64,000 nucleotides of DNA from Prevotella sp. DNF00663 (GCF_001553265.1 NZ_KQ960663.1:49376-113375); one strand, 5' to 3'; shown: positions 7,855 through 16,321, counted from the first letter of the stretch. The notes: generated from the sequence alone by a model not told the origin. Translations and numbers: made by a program.

Positions 7855-8859
7855 ATGAAGTTCGACAACCTTCATCAGATTTTACGTTCACTTTATGAGC
7901 AGATGATGCCGCTGTGTGGGGACATGGCTGGTGTGGCGAAAGGCATCGCCGGGCTGGGTGCGCTGTTCTACGTCGCCTACCGGGTATGGCAGTCGCTGGC
8001 GAGAGCTGAACCGATAGACGTATTCCCGATGCTCCGTCCTTTTGCCATCGGTCTGTGCATCATGTTCTTCCCGACTGTGGTGCTGGGCACGATAAACAGC
8101 ATCCTCTCACCCGTCGTACAGGGCACGGCAAAGATGCTGGAGGCGGAAACGCTGGACATGAACCGATACCGGGAGCAGAAGGACAAACTGGAATACGAGG
8201 CGATGGTACGCAACCCCGAAACCGCCTACCTCGTGTCCAACGAGGAATTTGACAAGCAACTGGAGGAACTCGGCTGGTCGCCCTCCGACATGGTGACGAT
8301 GGCGGGAATGTATATCGACCGGGGAATGTACAACATGAAGAAGAGCATCCGCGACTTCTTCCGCGAGATACTCGAACTGCTGTTCCAAGCCGCCGCCCTC
8401 GTGATAGACACCGTCCGCACCTTCTTTCTCGTGGTGCTGGCGATTCTCGGTCCGATAGCCTTCGCCCTGTCGGTATGGGACGGTTTCCAAAACACGCTCA
8501 CGCAGTGGATATGCCGCTATATACAGGTCTATCTGTGGCTACCGGTATCGGACATGTTCAGCACCATACTGGCGAAGATACAGGTTCTGATGCTGCAAAA
8601 CGACATCGAGCGGATGCAGGCAGACCCGAACTTCTCGCTGGATTCGAGCGACGGGGTGTATATCGTATTCCTCTGCATCGGCATCATCGGCTACTTTACC
8701 ATTCCCACCGTTGCGGGCTGGATTATCCAAGCCGGAGGCATGGGCGGTTACGGTCGCAACGTGAACCAGATGGCGGGACGAGCCGGAAGCATGGCGGGCA
8801 GCGTGGCGGGTGCAGCCGCAGGAAACGCAGTCGGACGTGTCGGCAAATTGCTGAAATAA
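7855..8859 (+). CDS. traJ: TraJ, polytopic conjugation protein (VirB6/TrbL-like)
   Basis: 334 residues. Several hydrophobic segments are visible near 28-45, 60-85, 170-205 and 265-300. The C-terminal tail is Gly/Ala/Met-rich and probably flexible (GGMGGYGRNVNQMAGRAGSM). This layout is that of the VirB6/TrbL family, which forms the inner-membrane part of the channel. The segment FFLVVLAILGPIAFALSVWD is the best conserved. It is immediately downstream of traI and clearly in the same transcript. Confidence 0.88.
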   Translation: MKFDNLHQILRSLYEQMMPLCGDMAGVAKGIAGLGALFYVAYRVWQSLARAEPIDVFPMLRPFAIGLCIMFFPTVVLGTINSILSPVVQGTAKMLEAETLDMNRYREQKDKLEYEAMVRNPETAYLVSNEEFDKQLEELGWSPSDMVTMAGMYIDRGMYNMKKSIRDFFREILELLFQAAALVIDTVRTFFLVVLAILGPIAFALSVWDGFQNTLTQWICRYIQVYLWLPVSDMFSTILAKIQVLMLQNDIERMQADPNFSLDSSDGVYIVFLCIGIIGYFTIPTVAGWIIQAGGMGGYGRNVNQMAGRAGSMAGSVAGAAAGNAVGRVGKLLK

Positions 8860-8890
8860 TCAATGTGCAATCATAAATTGGAAAATATAA

Positions 8891-9514
8891 ATGGAATTCA
8901 AATCACTTAGAAACATCGAATCGTCGTTCAGGCAGATACGCCTGTTCGGTATCGTCTTCCTCTCGCTGTGCGCCGTGGTGACGGTGTGGAGCGTGTGGAA
9001 CTCCTACCGTTTCGCAGAGAAGCAACGGGAGAAAATCTATGTGCTGGACAACGGCAAGAGCCTGATGCTCGCCTTGTCTCAGGATTTGTCGCAGAACCGC
9101 CCGGCGGAGGCACGGGAACATGTGCGCCGTTTCCACGAGATGTTCTTCACGCTATCACCTGAAAAAAGCGCGATTGAACACAACGTGAAACGTGCCTTGC
9201 TGCTGGCGGACAAGAGCGTGTACCACTATTATTCGGACTTCGCGGAGAAGGGGTACTACAACCGCATCATCGCCGGGAACATCAACCAAGTGCTGAAGGT
9301 GGACAGCGTGGTGTGCGACTTCAACGCCTATCCCTACCGTGCCGTGACCTACGCCACACAGAAAATCATCCGGCAGAGCAACGTCACCGAGCGCAGCCTC
9401 GTGACCACCTGCCGCCTGCTGAACGCATCGCGGTCGGATGACAACCCGAACGGTTTTACCATCGAGGGTTTCACCATCATTGAGAACAAGGATTTACAGA
9501 CTATCAAACGGTAA
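8891..9514 (+). CDS. traK: TraK, conjugation protein (VirB8-like)
   Basis: 207 residues with a single N-terminal membrane anchor at about 18-38 (LFGIVFLSLCAVVTVWSVW) and a periplasmic domain. The layout and the motif KRALLLADKSVYHYYSDFAE match the TraK family of Bacteroides conjugative transposons, thought to be VirB8-like scaffold proteins. The N-terminus begins MEFKSLRNIESSFRQIR, the usual start for this family. It is 31 bases after traJ and 6 bases before traL. Confidence 0.88.
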   Translation: MEFKSLRNIESSFRQIRLFGIVFLSLCAVVTVWSVWNSYRFAEKQREKIYVLDNGKSLMLALSQDLSQNRPAEAREHVRRFHEMFFTLSPEKSAIEHNVKRALLLADKSVYHYYSDFAEKGYYNRIIAGNINQVLKVDSVVCDFNAYPYRAVTYATQKIIRQSNVTERSLVTTCRLLNASRSDDNPNGFTIEGFTIIENKDLQTIKR

Positions 9515-9520
9515 CAGGAC

Positions 9521-9829
9521 ATGAAAAGTATCAGAAAATCAATGTGGGGCATGTATTGGAAACTCCACGACAAACGGAAACGCTTGGCGGCAAGTCTCAA
9601 AGGGTATCTGGACGGCTTGCCGCCGGAAACACGCCGCCGCATCGTGCTGGGGATGTTCGCCGCCTTCGCGGTGCTTGCCCTTTACACCTTCGGCAGAGCC
9701 GTCTATGACATCGGCAGGAACGACGGCTCACATATGGAAACGGGACACGCCGGACGGGTGGAACTGCCGACCCCGGCGGAAACAGGCAATCACTTAACAC
9801 CTTATTTATATGGAACAGACAAAGAATGA
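9521..9829 (+). CDS. traL: TraL, DUF3989 small membrane protein
   Basis: 102 residues: a basic N-terminal amphipathic part, one transmembrane segment at about 43-65 (IVLGMFAAFAVLALYTFGRA) and a short tail. It overlaps the start of traM by 20 bases, a common arrangement in this operon. Its role is unknown. The position between TraK and TraM suggests an inner-membrane partner of the VirB8/VirB10-like proteins. Confidence 0.78.
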   Translation: MKSIRKSMWGMYWKLHDKRKRLAASLKGYLDGLPPETRRRIVLGMFAAFAVLALYTFGRAVYDIGRNDGSHMETGHAGRVELPTPAETGNHLTPYLYGTDKE

Positions 9830-11162
9830 ACCGACGAAAGAGAACAAAGTTGCTCCCGAAACGGGGAAACCGAAAAAGGAGCGCGAACCGCTGACAGAGG
9901 CGCAACGGCTGAAACGGCAGAAGATGATCGTGCTGCCCGCTATGGTGTTGGTGTTCATCGGGGCGATGTGGCTGATATTCGCCCCGTCCTCCGGCAAGGA
10001 GCAACCGCCGGGAACGGACGGATACAACACCGAGATGCCCGACGCTGACAAGGCGAACCGGCAGATTATCGGCGACAAGCTGAAAGCCTACGAGCATGGG
10101 GAGATGGAAGAGCGTCAGGAGAGCCGCAACCGTGCCATCGGGCAGCTGGGCGACATGTTCGACCGCGAGATAGCGGGAACGGAGAACGGAGTGGACTTCG
10201 ACCTCGCCAATCCGGGCGGCAAGGAAGAAAGGGCAAAGCCAGCCACGCCGCAGACCATCCAGTCCTCCGCAGCCGCCTACCGTGACCTGAACGCCACGCT
10301 CGGAAACTTCTACGACCAGCCGAAAAACGACAATGCGGAGATGGACGAATTGTTGGAGCGCATCGCATCGCTGGAGTCGGAACTGGAAAGCGAGAGGGGC
10401 AAGGCTTCCTCTATGGACGAGCAGGTGGCTCTTATGGAGAAGTCCTACGAGCTGGCGGCAAAGTACATGGGCGGTCAGAACGGAGGACAGCCATCGGCGG
10501 AACAGAGGGCAGAGCCAACTACCGTGCAGAAAGGGAAGAAGAACAAGGCAATGCCTATCAGACAGGTGGAGCATCAAGTAGTTTCTTCACTCTCACAGCC
10601 TATGAGTAACGCGGAGTTTGTCGCCGCCTTATCGCAGGAACGCAACCGGGGTTTCAACACGGCTGTCGGCACGGCGGAGGTATTGGACAGGAACACCATA
10701 CCGGCGTGCGTGCATGGGGCGCAGAGCGTGACGGACGGGCAGACGGTAAGGCTGCGCCTGCTGGAGCCTATGGCGGTGGCAGGCAGGACAATACCCCGGG
10801 GTGCGGTGGTGGTCGGCACGGGCAAGATACAGGGTGAGCGGCTCGACATCGAGATTACCTCGCTGGAATACGACGGCACGATTATCCCCGTGGAGCTTGC
10901 GGTCTATGACACGGACGGACAGCCCGGCATCTTCATCCCGAACTCGATGGAGATGAACGCCGTCCGGGAGGTCGCCGCCAACATGGGCGGCTCGCTGGGA
11001 AGCAGCATCAACATCTCCACCAATGCCGGGGCGCAGCTCGCCTCCGACTTGGGCAAGGGGCTGATACAAGGCACGAGCCAGTACATCGCCAAAAAGATGC
11101 GAACCGTCAAGGTGCATCTGAAAGCCGGGTACAGGGTCATGCTTTACCAAGAAAAATATTGA
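9810..11162 (+). CDS. traM: TraM, conjugation channel protein (VirB10-like)
   Basis: 450 residues. It has a charged cytoplasmic N-terminus with a proline/lysine-rich stretch, one membrane anchor at about 44-62 (MIVLPAMVLVFIGAMWLIF), then a long linker with a coiled-coil-like Glu-rich region around 175-215. The C-terminal beta domain contains IPRGAVVVGTGKI near 330 and ends VHLKAGYRVMLYQEKY. The order anchor, linker, C-terminal beta domain is that of VirB10/TrbI proteins that span the envelope. It overlaps traL by 20 bases. Confidence 0.88.
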   Translation: MEQTKNEPTKENKVAPETGKPKKEREPLTEAQRLKRQKMIVLPAMVLVFIGAMWLIFAPSSGKEQPPGTDGYNTEMPDADKANRQIIGDKLKAYEHGEMEERQESRNRAIGQLGDMFDREIAGTENGVDFDLANPGGKEERAKPATPQTIQSSAAAYRDLNATLGNFYDQPKNDNAEMDELLERIASLESELESERGKASSMDEQVALMEKSYELAAKYMGGQNGGQPSAEQRAEPTTVQKGKKNKAMPIRQVEHQVVSSLSQPMSNAEFVAALSQERNRGFNTAVGTAEVLDRNTIPACVHGAQSVTDGQTVRLRLLEPMAVAGRTIPRGAVVVGTGKIQGERLDIEITSLEYDGTIIPVELAVYDTDGQPGIFIPNSMEMNAVREVAANMGGSLGSSINISTNAGAQLASDLGKGLIQGTSQYIAKKMRTVKVHLKAGYRVMLYQEKY

Positions 11163-11178
11163 AAACAATAAAAATTAC

Positions 11179-11196
11179 CACTAAAATCCAAAAGTA
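11179..11196 (+). promoter_or_regulatory. Repeated leader motif before traN
   Basis: CACTAAAATCCAAAAGTA directly abuts the traN ATG. Sixteen bases (ACCACTAAAATCCAAA, 11178-11193) are identical to 7201-7216 before traI, although the coding sequences on either side are unrelated. Confidence 0.4.
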
Positions 11197-12183
11197 ATGA
11201 GAAAAGTAATCATCATGTTTGCCCTCGCTATGGGCATCATAACTGCCAACGCGCAGGAGAATGTAACCGTTGAAACGACCAACGGAAGTGAACAACCGAC
11301 CTTGACGAAGGAGGTCTATCCGCAGAAGGAGGCGGACGGCGACCTATATCACGGGCTGTCACGCAAGCTGACCTTCGACCGCATGATACCGCCGCACGGT
11401 CTGGAAGTGACCTACGACAAGACCGTCCACGTCATTTTTCCGGCGGAGGTGCGCTATGTCGATTTAGGCTCGCCCGACCTGATTGCCGGGAAAGCCGACG
11501 GAGCGGAGAACATCATCCGTGTGAAGGCTACCGTAAGGAATTTTCCCAACGAAACGAATATGTCCGTCATCACGGAGGACGGCAGTTTCTACACCTTCAA
11601 CGTGAAGTACGCCGCCGAACCGCTGTTGCTCAACGTGGAGATGTGCGACTTCATCCATGACGGCAGCACGGTGAACCGCCCGAACAACGCGCAGGAAATC
11701 TATCTGAAAGAGCTGGGCAGCGAAAGCCCGATGCTGGTGCGCCTTATCATGAAGTCCATCCACAAACAGAACAAGCGCGAGGTGAAGCATATCGGCTGCA
11801 AGCGTTTCGGCATCCAATACCTGTTGAAAGGCATCTACACGCACAACGGCTTGCTTTATTTCCACACGGAGATAAAGAACCAGAGCAACGTGCCTTTCGA
11901 TGTGGACTACATCACTTGGAAAATCGTGGACAAGAAGGTTGCGAAGCGTACTGCCGTGCAGGAGCAGATTATTCTGCCGCTCCGCGCGCAGAACTACGCC
12001 ACCCTCGTGCCGGGCAAAAAGAGCGAGCGCACGGTCTTCACGATGGCGAAGTTCACCATCCCCGATGACAAGTGCCTCGTGGTGGAATTGAACGAGAAGA
12101 ACGGCGGCCGTCACCAGTCCTTCGTGATTGAGAACGAGGATTTGGTACGCGCGGGTACCATCAACGAACTTCAAGTACGCTGA
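11197..12183 (+). CDS. traN: TraN, DUF4138 conjugation protein (VirB9-like)
   Basis: 328 residues with a signal peptide (VIIMFALAMGIITANAQ). The mature protein carries the family signature VTYDKTVHVIFPAEVRYVDL near 70-90 and a second beta domain toward the C-terminus. TraN proteins of Bacteroides conjugative transposons are regarded as VirB9-like periplasmic or outer-membrane channel components, partners of the VirB10-like TraM encoded just upstream. It is followed after 2 bases by traO. Confidence 0.88.
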   Translation: MRKVIIMFALAMGIITANAQENVTVETTNGSEQPTLTKEVYPQKEADGDLYHGLSRKLTFDRMIPPHGLEVTYDKTVHVIFPAEVRYVDLGSPDLIAGKADGAENIIRVKATVRNFPNETNMSVITEDGSFYTFNVKYAAEPLLLNVEMCDFIHDGSTVNRPNNAQEIYLKELGSESPMLVRLIMKSIHKQNKREVKHIGCKRFGIQYLLKGIYTHNGLLYFHTEIKNQSNVPFDVDYITWKIVDKKVAKRTAVQEQIILPLRAQNYATLVPGKKSERTVFTMAKFTIPDDKCLVVELNEKNGGRHQSFVIENEDLVRAGTINELQVR

Positions 12184-12185
12184 CC

Positions 12186-12761
12186 ATGAGAAAGTACATC
12201 GCAATAATCATCGCGTCGCTTGCCCTTTTTACAGGGCAGGCGCACGCCCAGCGGTGTCTGCCGAAGATGCAGGGCATCGAGGTGAGGGCGGACATGGCGG
12301 ACGGCTTCAATCTCGGCGGCAAGGACGGCGGGTACAGCTTCGGGGCGGCTCTCTCCACCTACACGAAGAAGGGGAACAAGTGGGTGTTCGGTGGCGAATA
12401 CCTGTTGAAGAACAATCCCTACAAGGACACCAAGATACCCGTGGCGCAGTTCACGGCGGAGGGCGGCTATTACTTCAAGATACTGTCGGACGCCCGAAAG
12501 ATTGTTTTCGTCTATGCCGGGGCTTCGGCTCTCGCCGGATATGAGGCGGTAAATTGGGGGAAGAAGGTGCTGCATGACGGCTCCACGCTGCACGACCGGG
12601 ACGCCTTCATCTACGGCGGTGCGCTGACGCTCGATGTGGAGTGTTACGTGGCAGACCGTATCGCCCTGCTTGCCAACCTGCGGGAGCGTTGCCTTTGGGG
12701 TGGCGACACACGGAAGTTCCACACGCAGTTCGGGGTCGGTATCAAGTTCATCATCAACTGA
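12186..12761 (+). CDS. traO: TraO, conjugal transfer outer-membrane-like protein
   Basis: 191 residues. A signal peptide (IIASLALFTGQAHAQ) is followed by a repeated beta-strand pattern with alternating aromatic and small residues, for example FGGEYLLKNNPY and FVYAGASALAGYEA. It ends FGVGIKFIIN, as in small outer-membrane barrels. The family is conserved in CTnDOT-type tra operons at this place. A barrel in the outer membrane is inferred. The two-base gap after traN suggests co-translation. Confidence 0.82.
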   Translation: MRKYIAIIIASLALFTGQAHAQRCLPKMQGIEVRADMADGFNLGGKDGGYSFGAALSTYTKKGNKWVFGGEYLLKNNPYKDTKIPVAQFTAEGGYYFKILSDARKIVFVYAGASALAGYEAVNWGKKVLHDGSTLHDRDAFIYGGALTLDVECYVADRIALLANLRERCLWGGDTRKFHTQFGVGIKFIIN

Positions 12762-12768
12762 CACGGGC

Positions 12769-13671
12769 ATGGAAAGGACGGAAATAGATGCTGTCAGAAG
12801 GATGCCGCTTGCGGATTTTCTCGCACGGCTGGGGCATGAGCCTGTCAGAAGGAGCGGTAACGAGCTGTGGTATCTTGCCCCGTACAGGGGCGAGCGCACA
12901 TCCTCTTTCCGTGTGAACGTGGCGAAACAGCTCTGGTACGACTTCGGTTTGGGCAAGGGCGGCGACATCTTCACGCTTGCCGGGGAGTTTCTGCAAAGCG
13001 ATGACTTCATGAAGCAAGCGAAGTTCATAGCGGAAGCCGCCAATATGACGGTTGCCGGATGGGAAAAGCCCGTCTATCTCTCGAAGCCGACCGAATCCGT
13101 TTTTGAGGATGTGGAGGTCGCTCCGCTGCTCCGCTCACTGCTGACGGAGTATTTAGAGGAACGGGGCATCCCTTACGCCATCGCATCCCGTCACTGCTGC
13201 CGCTTGAACTACGGTGTGCGTGGGAAACGGTATTTTGCCGTTGGCTTTCCGAACATGGCAGGTGGCTATGAAGTCAGAAGCCGATATTTCAAGGGTTGCA
13301 TACCTCCGAAGTCTGTATCACTGGTAAAGGCGAATGACATCCCGGCTGACGAGTGCCTCGTGTTCGAGGGCTTCATGGACTTTCTCTCTGCCGTGACGCT
13401 TGGTGTAACCGGTAACGCTGACTGTCTTGTGCTGAACTCAGTCGCCAACGTGGAGAAGGCGGCGGGATTGCTGGACGGATACGGGCGCATCGGCTGCTTC
13501 CTCAACCGTGACGAAGCCGGACGGCGGACGCTTGCCGCACTTACCATGCGATACGGGGAACGTGTCACCGACCGTTCCTCCCTCTATGACGGTTGCAAGG
13601 ACTTGAACGAGTACCTGCAACTGACAACGAAAAAACAGAAAAACAACCATCTAAAAATCGAAGAACAATGA
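12769..13671 (+). CDS. traP: TraP, primase-like protein with toprim domain
   Basis: 300 residues from ATG 12769. The open frame upstream overlaps traO and is rejected. Residues about 1-90 follow the layout of a CHC2 primase zinc domain (YLAPYRGERTSSFRVN, then LWYDFGLGKGGDIFTLAG), but the expected Cys/His ligands are replaced by Ala, Arg, Asp and Leu. The C-terminal toprim domain has ECLVFEGFMDFLSAV (about 196-210) and GCFLNRDEAGRRTL. Such proteins may make primers on transferred single-stranded DNA in the recipient. The stop overlaps the next start (ATGA). Confidence 0.82.
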   Translation: MERTEIDAVRRMPLADFLARLGHEPVRRSGNELWYLAPYRGERTSSFRVNVAKQLWYDFGLGKGGDIFTLAGEFLQSDDFMKQAKFIAEAANMTVAGWEKPVYLSKPTESVFEDVEVAPLLRSLLTEYLEERGIPYAIASRHCCRLNYGVRGKRYFAVGFPNMAGGYEVRSRYFKGCIPPKSVSLVKANDIPADECLVFEGFMDFLSAVTLGVTGNADCLVLNSVANVEKAAGLLDGYGRIGCFLNRDEAGRRTLAALTMRYGERVTDRSSLYDGCKDLNEYLQLTTKKQKNNHLKIEEQ

Positions 13672-14171
13672 ACATACTGAACAACAGAAACAAGAGAACA
13701 TCAATATTCAAGGCAGTGGCGTTATGCCTGATAGCCGCCATGTCATTCACCCTCGTGTCATGTGACGATGACATGGACATCCAGCAGTCCTATCCCTTCA
13801 CGGTGGAGGTCATGCCCGTGCCGAACAAGGTAGTAAAGGGGCAGACAGTGGAAATCCGCTGTGAACTGAAAAAGGAGGGCGACTTTTCGGGTACGCTCTA
13901 TACCATCCGCTATTTCCAGTTCGAGGGGGAAGGCTCGCTCAAAATGGATAACGGCATCACCTTCCTGCCTAACGACCGCTACCTGCTGGAGAACGAAAAA
14001 TTCCGCCTGTACTACACGGCGGCGGGTGATGAGGCGCATAATTTCATCGTGGTGGTGGAGGATAACTTTAGCAACTCCTACGAACTGGAATTTGACTTCA
14101 ACAACAGGAATGTAAAGGACGACGATCTTACCATCGTTCCCATCGGCAACTTCAGCCCCTTGTTGAAATGA
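13668..14171 (+). CDS. traQ: TraQ, DUF3872 lipoprotein
   Basis: 167 residues. ATG 13668 overlaps the traP stop. A signal with lipobox-like LVSC (Cys about 33) is followed by an acidic CDDDMD and a single Ig-like beta domain (PFTVEVMPVPNKVVKGQTVE). The family is found at the 3' end of CTnDOT-type tra operons, and the protein is predicted to be exported and lipid-anchored. The function is unknown; a stabilising role at the outer part of the channel is possible. It overlaps the lysozyme gene start by four bases. Confidence 0.8.
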   Translation: MNILNNRNKRTSIFKAVALCLIAAMSFTLVSCDDDMDIQQSYPFTVEVMPVPNKVVKGQTVEIRCELKKEGDFSGTLYTIRYFQFEGEGSLKMDNGITFLPNDRYLLENEKFRLYYTAAGDEAHNFIVVVEDNFSNSYELEFDFNNRNVKDDDLTIVPIGNFSPLLK

Positions 14172-14695
14172 TGCGTGTATTCATGACAATGCTCTGTTCA
14201 CTTCTGACGGTCTGTTCTGTGTCCGCGCAGATCAGCCGCCAAGAGGGAACGGACGGGCAGGCGGCAATCTACCGACTGCCGCTTATGGAACGTGCTTTTT
14301 TATGCTGCCGCTACTTTGAAGGCTGGCACTCAGAAAAACACTACCCATACGTCGGTTGGGGTCACAAACTTTTGCCAAACGAGAAGTATTCGGCACGAAC
14401 CATGACAAAACGGGATGCGGATGAACTTTTGCGGAAAGACCTGCGCAAATTTGTCGCCATGTTCCGTAAATTCGGGGTTGATTCGATTTTGCTTGGCACG
14501 TTAGCTTACAATGTGGGACCGGCGAAGCTGTTAGGCAGCAAAACAATCCCCAAAAGCACCTTAATCAAGAAGCTGGAAGCTGGTGACAGGAACATCTACC
14601 GTGAGTATATAGCCTTCTGCAACTACAAAGGAAAACGCCACGCCATGCTGCTCAAACGGAGAAAGGCGGAGTTTGCGCTGTTGTATATCCCATAA
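14168..14695 (+). CDS. Exported GH24-type lysozyme of the conjugative element
   Basis: 175 residues with a signal peptide (MTMLCSLLTVCSVSAQ). The glycosidase motif region is CRYFEGWH (catalytic Glu about 50) followed by YPYVGWGHKL, the E...GxGH arrangement of phage-type GH24 lysozymes. TLAYNVGPAKLL near 118 corresponds to the conserved FNxG region. It would open the peptidoglycan locally so the mating channel can cross the wall. It is the last gene of the tra operon, followed by a strong hairpin 18 bases downstream. Confidence 0.85.
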   Translation: MMRVFMTMLCSLLTVCSVSAQISRQEGTDGQAAIYRLPLMERAFLCCRYFEGWHSEKHYPYVGWGHKLLPNEKYSARTMTKRDADELLRKDLRKFVAMFRKFGVDSILLGTLAYNVGPAKLLGSKTIPKSTLIKKLEAGDRNIYREYIAFCNYKGKRHAMLLKRRKAEFALLYIP

Positions 14696-14712
14696 AAGGA
14701 CTGACAAAACTG

Positions 14713-14751
14713 GCAAAAGACGTGCCATATTTAACTTGGCACGTCTTTTGC
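14713..14751 (+). terminator. Hairpin at the end of the tra operon
   Basis: A perfect 15-base stem, GCAAAAGACGTGCCA pairing with TGGCACGTCTTTTGC, with a 9-base loop, 17 bases after the lysozyme stop. There is no long T tract after it, but the 3' arm contains CTTTT. It is probably a terminator or a 3'-end stabiliser. Confidence 0.65.
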
Positions 14752-15060
14752 TCTATCACTTGATAGATTATCGTAGGATTTTCTCGTTAATTGACATCGT
14801 TGAGCCATTTTTGCCTATCGGTTTCCAAATAACACTTCAAGTTGTAAGTGTTGTGAGAGCAATACAAAACATAGTTATTAACCATAAAAAGTATAGCGAA
14901 ATTATGAAGAAAGTATTTAGGAAAATTCAGAAAGGAACAACAAAAATGATTGAACGTATCAAATCGTTGGGGGAAATGGAGACGAAGCAGAAATGTGTAG
15001 TTCAACGGTTCGAGATTATCATTCCCCTCCACCAAAAAATAACGACCCAATATATAGCCT
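14752..15060. other. AT-rich spacer between convergent ICE transcripts; possible small RNA
   Basis: About 300 bases with no convincing gene. The plus-strand frame across it reads into a terminator and resembles no family. The stretch is markedly AT-richer than the ICE genes on both sides. It has small inverted repeats (CTATCA/TGATAG at 14753-14766; AACACTT/AAGTGTT near 14830-14851) and ends at a rho-independent terminator (15061-15086) that no annotated gene needs. Confidence 0.35.
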
Positions 15061-15086
15061 CCGCAAGTTTTACTTGCGGATTTTTT
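15061..15086 (+). terminator. Rho-independent terminator
   Basis: The stem CCGCAAG/CTTGCGG is followed by TTTTTT on the plus strand. It lies 366 bases after the tra operon, beyond another hairpin, so it may belong to an unannotated transcript in the spacer. Confidence 0.7.
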
Positions 15087-15149
15087 AGTTATCGCAGATT
15101 GGACAAAGGTTTCTTTGCTACTTTCTTTGTCCGCCATCATGCTCACTGA

Positions 15150-15176
15150 AAGAAAGTAGGGCGGCTCTCGCCGCCC
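15150..15176 (-). terminator. Terminator of the minus-strand accessory cluster
   Basis: The GC-rich stem GGGCGGC/GCCGCCC has a 4-base loop (15159-15176). On the minus strand it lies just after the stop of the last gene at 15183 and is followed by TACTTTCTTTC. Confidence 0.55.
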
Positions 15177-15182
15177 CGCCAC

Positions 15183-15491
15183 TCAAAAGCGTGTGTAAAG
15201 TCCCGTCACCATCGTGAACATTTCCTCCAGCATATCAAAATAGATACCCTCGTGTACGGCAATGTCCTTTGTCTTGCACTCAAAGGTCTTTTTGCTGAAC
15301 GTCCTGCGGTAGAAGCGCATATTGTAGAGGTCTGCCCCTTCGTCATAGATGATGTCAAGGCGGTTGGCACTTGTTTTGTTCCTTGCAAGGCTCATCCGTA
15401 AGCCGTTGCCCATATCTATGAAATCACGGCTACCTGTCATGGCGGTGAAGCGTTTTCCGCCTATCTGCTGTAATATCGTCTTGGCTATCAT
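15183..15491 (-). CDS. Small conserved ICE/phage-type protein of unknown function
   Basis: 102 residues from ATG 15491; the open frame extends further upstream but without family character. It begins MIAKTILQQIGGKRFTAMTG and ends GIYFDMLEEMFTMVTGLYTRF. I recognise this pattern, IGG.RF.AMTG near the start and HEGIY.DML...T.TGLYT at the end, as a small family common on Bacteroides mobile elements and phages, with no known function. It is the last gene of the minus-strand cluster. Confidence 0.6.
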   Translation of the reverse strand: MIAKTILQQIGGKRFTAMTGSRDFIDMGNGLRMSLARNKTSANRLDIIYDEGADLYNMRFYRRTFSKKTFECKTKDIAVHEGIYFDMLEEMFTMVTGLYTRF

Positions 15492-15544
15492 ATCTTTTGT
15501 TTTTAGGGTTTTAAGTATTGGCGGTGCGGACACCGCCATCCCGT

Positions 15545-15790
15545 TCAAAATTCTCGCATTTCGGAAATGGGGGTCTGCCGTTGTAGCCACTCTTTCACAC
15601 ATTCCATATTGTACTCGCTCGTGATGACTGCCGTATGGCTGTCGGTGGCGGTGAAACGTGTGCTTTCGTAATCATCTATCCACCCCTTGAGGGTGTCCGT
15701 TCCCCACGCTCCGGTATCGTCAAAGATACCGTCCAATGCCGTGATAGGTTCGCTGAACTTGACTATCAGCGTTTGATAGGTCGTGTTCAT
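15545..15790 (-). CDS. Small hypothetical ICE protein
   Basis: 81 residues from ATG 15790, beginning MNTTYQTLIVKFSEPITALDG. It overlaps the DUF3873 stop by four bases (ATGA), which supports this start and a shared transcript. The alternation of strands (TYQTLIVKF, SHTAVITSEYNM) suggests a small alpha/beta protein. There are no motifs or membrane segments. I do not recognise a family with confidence. Confidence 0.55.
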   Translation of the reverse strand: MNTTYQTLIVKFSEPITALDGIFDDTGAWGTDTLKGWIDDYESTRFTATDSHTAVITSEYNMECVKEWLQRQTPISEMREF

Positions 15791-16020
15791 AGTCTGTCCT
15801 CCTTTCCCTTCTTTGCGTTCAGCCACTTGTCCCGTGCGGCTCGGCACTCGTCCAACGTGGGTTTGACACAAGAGAACAATTCTCTGTCTATGGGGTGGCG
15901 GTAGTCGTACTGCACAAGTGTCCGCCTGCGTCTTCCGATACCCGATTGGAAACGCTCGTATTTCTCCGTACCTGCTTCCGCGCAGGTGCTTACTCCGTTG
16001 ATGGTCATTCGTGTTGTCAT
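15787..16020 (-). CDS. DUF3873 family protein
   Basis: 77 residues. The signature region MTINGVSTCAEAGTEKYERF followed by GRRRRTLVQYDYRHP and LFSCVKPTLDECRAARD is characteristic of DUF3873, a small family restricted to Bacteroidota mobile elements. Two cysteines (TC and SC) are conserved in it as I recall, but no function is known. The gene is inside the ICE accessory cluster and overlaps the next small gene by four bases. Confidence 0.72.
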   Translation of the reverse strand: MTTRMTINGVSTCAEAGTEKYERFQSGIGRRRRTLVQYDYRHPIDRELFSCVKPTLDECRAARDKWLNAKKGKEDRL

Positions 16021-16039
16021 AATGTTGCTTTTTAGATGG

Positions 16040-16297
16040 TTAAAAATGTACTGACAGAACTCTGTTCTTCATCACCATTTCGGGGTTGCTTGTGTAGCGT
16101 TGGTGCAGGTAGAAATGGTGTGAGCCGAAGCCGTAAAGGAAAAACTTGTCAAGTTCGTGCTTCTCGGCAAACTCCTTTACGCTCTTTCTCAATTCCCCCT
16201 CACTCGTTGTGAGAGTGAGGAGGTTCACAAATTCAAGGAACATCGTGGGGATTGCATCATCCCACACACAAATCATACTTTCAATTCTTACTTCCAT
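16040..16297 (-). CDS. Small hypothetical ICE protein
   Basis: 85 residues, acidic N-terminal half (MEVRIESMICVWDDAIPTM) and a helical middle (SEGELRKSVKEFAEKHELDK). No known motifs or signal. It lies between the PcfJ-like gene and DUF3873 with short gaps (24 and 19 bases), which supports it being part of the cluster. The A-rich leader immediately upstream of its ATG is like those of its neighbours. Confidence 0.5.
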   Translation of the reverse strand: MEVRIESMICVWDDAIPTMFLEFVNLLTLTTSEGELRKSVKEFAEKHELDKFFLYGFGSHHFYLHQRYTSNPEMVMKNRVLSVHF

Positions 16298-16321
16298 ATC
16301 AATGTTGTTTTAGGGGTTATG

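Noticed and set aside
14673..15149. 158-residue frame after the lysozyme gene
   Set aside because: It starts inside the lysozyme gene and reads through two terminator hairpins. The protein resembles no family.
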